Part shown: positions 59,370 through 64,000 of the stretch, in pieces
Layout: each line of letters begins with the position of its first letter
How positions within the stretch are numbered: the stretch's first letter is position 1
NCBI RefSeq assembly: GCF_024448955.1
Contig: NZ_JAMOIH010000005.1
Coordinates: 186,001 to 250,000, forward strand
Length of the DNA: 64,000 nucleotides
Origin: Stutzerimonas stutzeri
GTDB taxonomy: Bacteria > Pseudomonadota > Gammaproteobacteria > Pseudomonadales > Pseudomonadaceae
Reading direction: 5' to 3'
Made by a program: the position numbers and the translations under genes
The notes under the pieces: generated by a model
Told to the model about the DNA's origin: nothing
Database searches by the model: none
The model's input: only the letters and a program-made list of their open reading frames with translations

Positions 59370-60305
59370 TTATTGCTTCGCCAGGCGTTCTGGCTGTTGC
59401 GACAGACTGTAAACGTATGCAGCCAGCAAGTGCACCTTGTCGTTACCCAGATATTGCTCCTGCGCCGGCATCTGGCCGTTACGGCCGTGACGAATGGTCT
59501 GCTGCAGCTGCGGCAGGCTGGAGCCATAGATCCACCCGGCGGGGTTGGTCAGGTTCGGCGCACCCAGTGCGGCCATCCCTTCACCGTTCGAGCCATGGCA
59601 GACCGAGCAGGTTTGGGTATAGACCTGAGCGCCAGCGACGACATCCGCGTCGCTACCTTCCGGCAGCGCTAGGCCGGCCAGGTCGCCGCGCACATAAGCC
59701 GCGACGTTCTTCACGCCTTCTTCACCGATGACCTGTCCCCAGGCCGGCATTGCCGCGACACGGCCATGGAGGATGGAGGCCTTGATGGTTTCAGCGTCGC
59801 CGCCCCAACGCCAATCGTTGTCGGCGAGATTGGGGAAGCCATTCGCGCCCTTGGCGTCCGAGCCATGGCAAACCGAACAGTAGTTGGCGAAGAGACGACC
59901 ACCAATCTTCAAGGCGCGTTCATCCTGGGCGACTTGCTCGACACCCATGGCCGAGTATTTGGCGAAAATCGGACCGAACGTGGCATCGGCCTGATCGACT
60001 TCACGCTGCCACTGCTTTTCCTGCGTCCAACCGTCTTCGTAGCCGGGGAACACGCCTTTCCAGTTGCCCAGGCCCGGATAGATGATCAGATAGAGGATGC
60101 CGAACACCAGGGTGCCGATGAACAGCCAGAACCACCACTTGGGCAGCGGATTGTCGTACTCCTCGATACCATCGAAGGAATGTCCCATGGTTTTGTCGGT
60201 CGTGCCGGCCGACTCGCCCTTGCGGGTGGCGAAGATCAGCCAGAACAGCGCGACGATGGTGCCGAGCGTCAGCAAGGCGATGTACCCACTCCAGAAAGCG
60301 TTCAT
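59370..60305 (-). CDS. ccoP1: cbb3 oxidase subunit III (dihaem cytochrome c), set 1
   Basis: A 311-residue subunit with two membrane helices and two haem c sites, both CSVCH. The N-terminal half closely follows the set 2 protein ([33 protein letters not shown]). It is preceded by a 96-base spacer after ccoO1 in which no ccoQ gene can be read. It ends the ccoNOP-1 operon. Confidence 0.98.
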   Translation of the reverse strand: MNAFWSGYIALLTLGTIVALFWLIFATRKGESAGTTDKTMGHSFDGIEEYDNPLPKWWFWLFIGTLVFGILYLIIYPGLGNWKGVFPGYEDGWTQEKQWQREVDQADATFGPIFAKYSAMGVEQVAQDERALKIGGRLFANYCSVCHGSDAKGANGFPNLADNDWRWGGDAETIKASILHGRVAAMPAWGQVIGEEGVKNVAAYVRGDLAGLALPEGSDADVVAGAQVYTQTCSVCHGSNGEGMAALGAPNLTNPAGWIYGSSLPQLQQTIRHGRNGQMPAQEQYLGNDKVHLLAAYVYSLSQQPERLAKQ

Positions 60306-60401
60306 CTGTTACTCCTGGACAACCCGCACGCTTGGGTCGCCCGCGATGTTGGATCTCTGACGGCTGCACCGCAGCGCGTCGTTGTCAAAAGGCGGCGTCG
60401 G

Positions 60402-62452
<2,051 letters not shown>

Positions 62453-62533
62453 GTACGGGCTTCCATCCACGGTAATGAGCATGTTTTTCGTCGCGGTAAG
62501 CAGACGTTTCTTTCACTGAAAAGCGGGGCAAGG

Positions 62534-63217
62534 ATGAGCAAAGGGCAAATGGCCGGTATTGACGCCGATCAATACTCGCAGGGCGATGAAATCCCATTCA
62601 TCAGAGCCGACCAGCCACAAGGCGAGGCGTGCGGCAGCTTGATTCTGGCGCACGGAGCGGGCGCGCCGATGGACAGTCCGTTCATGCAACAAATGACCGA
62701 ACGGCTTCTGGCACGCGGGGTAGCGGTCTTTCGTTTTGAGTTCGCCTACATGGCCGAGCGCCGCGCGACCGGGCGCAAACGGCCGCCCAATCCACAGGCG
62801 CAGTTGCTGCAAGAGTGGCGTGCGGTGTATCGCTCGGTGCGACAGCAAACCGCAGGTCGGTTGGCGATTGGTGGCAAGTCAATGGGGGGAAGAATGGCCA
62901 GTCTGCTGGCCGATGAATTGGAGGCTGATGCGCTGGTGTGTCTGGGCTATCCGTTCTACGCCACCGGCAAACCGGACAAGCCCCGCGTGGCGCACCTTGC
63001 CGAACTGCGCACGCCGACGCTGATCGTCCAGGGCGAGCGCGATGCCTTGGGCGATCGGGAGACGGTTAGCGGTTATGCGCTAGCGCCAGCGATTCGCCTC
63101 CATTGGCTCGCGGCCGCGGACCATGATCTCAAGCCGCTGAAGCGCTCGGGACTGACTCACGAACAGCATCTGGACAGTGCCGCAGGCGAGGTTGCGGCGT
63201 TTCTATGTAAGCCATAG
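62534..63217 (+). CDS. alpha/beta hydrolase (KANL3/Tex30-like, dienelactone hydrolase-type)
   Basis: A 227-residue cytoplasmic hydrolase with the oxyanion region LILAHGAGAPMDSPFMQQMTE, the nucleophile elbow IGGKSMGGRMAS, an Asp in VQGERDALGD and a His in AADHDLKPL. The ATG at 62534 is chosen; an extension to 62405 would run into ccoN1. It is divergent from ccoN1. The function is unknown. Confidence 0.85.
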   Translation: MSKGQMAGIDADQYSQGDEIPFIRADQPQGEACGSLILAHGAGAPMDSPFMQQMTERLLARGVAVFRFEFAYMAERRATGRKRPPNPQAQLLQEWRAVYRSVRQQTAGRLAIGGKSMGGRMASLLADELEADALVCLGYPFYATGKPDKPRVAHLAELRTPTLIVQGERDALGDRETVSGYALAPAIRLHWLAAADHDLKPLKRSGLTHEQHLDSAAGEVAAFLCKP

Positions 63218-63445
63218 CGCCGTCCGAGAGTGTCTGGCTTCGTGAGCAAGGACTCGGTATCCCCCTCGCTCCTACGGGGCTGCGGGGTTCGCTTAGCCTG
63301 GAGAGCACCGCACCCCGGTACAGGAATGCGACGTTTCGCCTGATTGAACGGTATTACCGTAGGGCCGAACTTGTTCGGCCTTCTCAATCTTTGGCCGAAT
63401 GAATTCGGCCCTACGTTCAGGCTGAACGCACAGACCCTAGACAGC
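63218..63445. other. intergenic region containing a REP doublet
   Basis: Apart from the REP pair at 63357-63416, no gene or clear signal is seen between the hydrolase stop and the terminator of the chemoreceptor gene. Confidence 0.5.
63357..63416. repeat. REP doublet (REPIN/BIME-like)
   Basis: CCGTAGGGCCGAACTTGTTCGGCC on the left and GGCCGAATGAATTCGGCCCTACG on the right are each palindromic around GGCCGAA/TTCGGCC and are inverted to each other. GTAGGGCCGAA-type elements are dispersed in pseudomonad intergenic regions and are usually mobilised by RAYT transposases encoded elsewhere. Confidence 0.85.
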
Positions 63446-63470
63446 AAAACGCCCGTGGCAACACGGGCGT
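63446..63470 (-). terminator. rho-independent terminator of the chemoreceptor gene
   Basis: A nine-base perfect stem (ACGCCCGTG and CACGGGCGT, 63449-63457 and 63462-63470) has a GCAA loop and is followed on the minus strand by TTTTG. It lies 20 bases beyond the stop at 63491. Confidence 0.85.
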
Positions 63471-63490
63471 CATAGAGGCACGACCTCTGC

Positions 63491-64000
63491 TCAGCGATTG
63501 AAACGCTCCACCAGGGTGTATTGCGACCGGGCTGTGTTGGCCAGATCCTCGGAAAGCAACGCCGAACTCTGTGCATCGCCCGTCGTCTGCACCGCGAGAC
63601 GCGCAATATTGCCGACGTTGTGGCTGATTTCGTCTGCCACCGCGCTCTGCTGTTCGGTTGCCGAGGCAATCTGCGACGTCATGTCGATGATGCTTTCCAC
63701 CGCCGTGCTGATGCCGGCAAGTGCCTTGTCCGCGTCGACCACTTGTTCCACGCCACGGCTCGCCTGCACGCGTCCCTGCTCGGTGGTCTCGACGGCATGC
63801 CGTGCCTGCACCTGCAGTTTTTCGATCAGCTGATGGATCTGGCCGGTGGCGGCAGCGGTGCGTTGGGCCAATTGACGGACCTCGTCGGCGACCACCGCGA
63901 AACCGCGGCCGCTTTCCCCGGCGCGTGCCGCTTCGATGGCCGCGTTGAGCGCCAGCAGGTTGGTCTGGTCGGCGATGCTCTTGATCACATCGACCACTGT
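63491..64000 (-). CDS. methyl-accepting chemotaxis protein, C-terminal part (partial, cut by window end)
   Basis: The last 169 residues of a chemoreceptor. The frame stays open to base 64000 ([45 protein letters not shown]), which is the signalling hairpin tip that binds CheA and CheW. It ends without a CheR-tethering pentapeptide. The ligand-binding N-terminus lies outside the window, so the signal sensed is unknown. Confidence 0.95.
   Translation of the reverse strand, partial: TVVDVIKSIADQTNLLALNAAIEAARAGESGRGFAVVADEVRQLAQRTAAATGQIHQLIEKLQVQARHAVETTEQGRVQASRGVEQVVDADKALAGISTAVESIIDMTSQIASATEQQSAVADEISHNVGNIARLAVQTTGDAQSSALLSEDLANTARSQYTLVERFNR

Overview
The window is chromosomal DNA of a pseudomonad, most likely the Stutzerimonas (Pseudomonas) stutzeri group. 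The evidence is a high-GC coding style, a TyrA-AroA fusion gene, an imuA-imuB-dnaE2 SOS cassette, Anr and HemN beside the cbb3 assembly genes, and two tandem cbb3 oxidase operons of which the first lacks ccoQ, the arrangement known from P. stutzeri. No rRNA, tRNA, IS element, prophage or CRISPR array was found. Nearly everything is core genome; the less explained material is small ORFs, intergenic repeats and operator-like dyads.

Layout. 1-1168: 3' end of a gamma-glutamyltransferase gene and a small Pro-rich ORF. 1367-6481 (minus): the translesion cassette imuA-imuB-dnaE2 behind a full LexA box at 6502-6517. The same box faces an unannotated 56-codon ORF with its own ribosome site and terminator. 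6860-19258 (plus): mtnA, gyrA, then the serine/aromatic/histidine block serC-pheA-hisC-tyrA/aroA-cmk-rpsA, mostly overlapping or nearly touching genes. 19366-25238: MarR regulator, aminotransferase, GST, folE, Smr protein, small membrane protein, cysteine hydrolase, prmB. 25272-33987: tail-anchored unknown, secreted hydrolase, aroC, MFS transporter, methionine salvage mtnB-mtnD-mtnC, two tandem PLDN-like membrane peptides, alkA and speE. 34289-42339: RraB-like protein, LysR regulator divergent from a TauE/SafE permease, MATE pump, pdxB, dnaX-ybaB-recR. 42523-45857: an ABC importer operon of the nitrate/sulfonate/taurine class with an extra periplasmic protein. 45881-62452 (almost all minus): SCO protein, apt, anr, hemN, then (after plus-strand nadE) a TauE/SafE-like membrane protein, ccoS, ccoI, ccoH, ccoG, ccoPQON-2 and ccoPON-1. 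62534-64000: alpha/beta hydrolase, a REP doublet and the 3' end of a chemoreceptor gene.

How the genes work together. The right third is a microaerobic respiration module: two cbb3 oxidases, their copper and assembly factors (CcoG/H/I/S, SCO), the oxygen sensor Anr and the anaerobic haem enzyme HemN with an Anr-type box. The aroC and serC-to-aroA clusters supply chorismate, phenylalanine, tyrosine, serine and histidine. mtnA, mtnB, mtnC, mtnD and speE link polyamine synthesis to recycling of methylthioadenosine to methionine. Starts were moved inward from the longest ORF for many genes where a family-typical N-terminus, signal peptide or overlap decides the choice. All homology statements come from motif recognition and memory of family sequences, not from a search.
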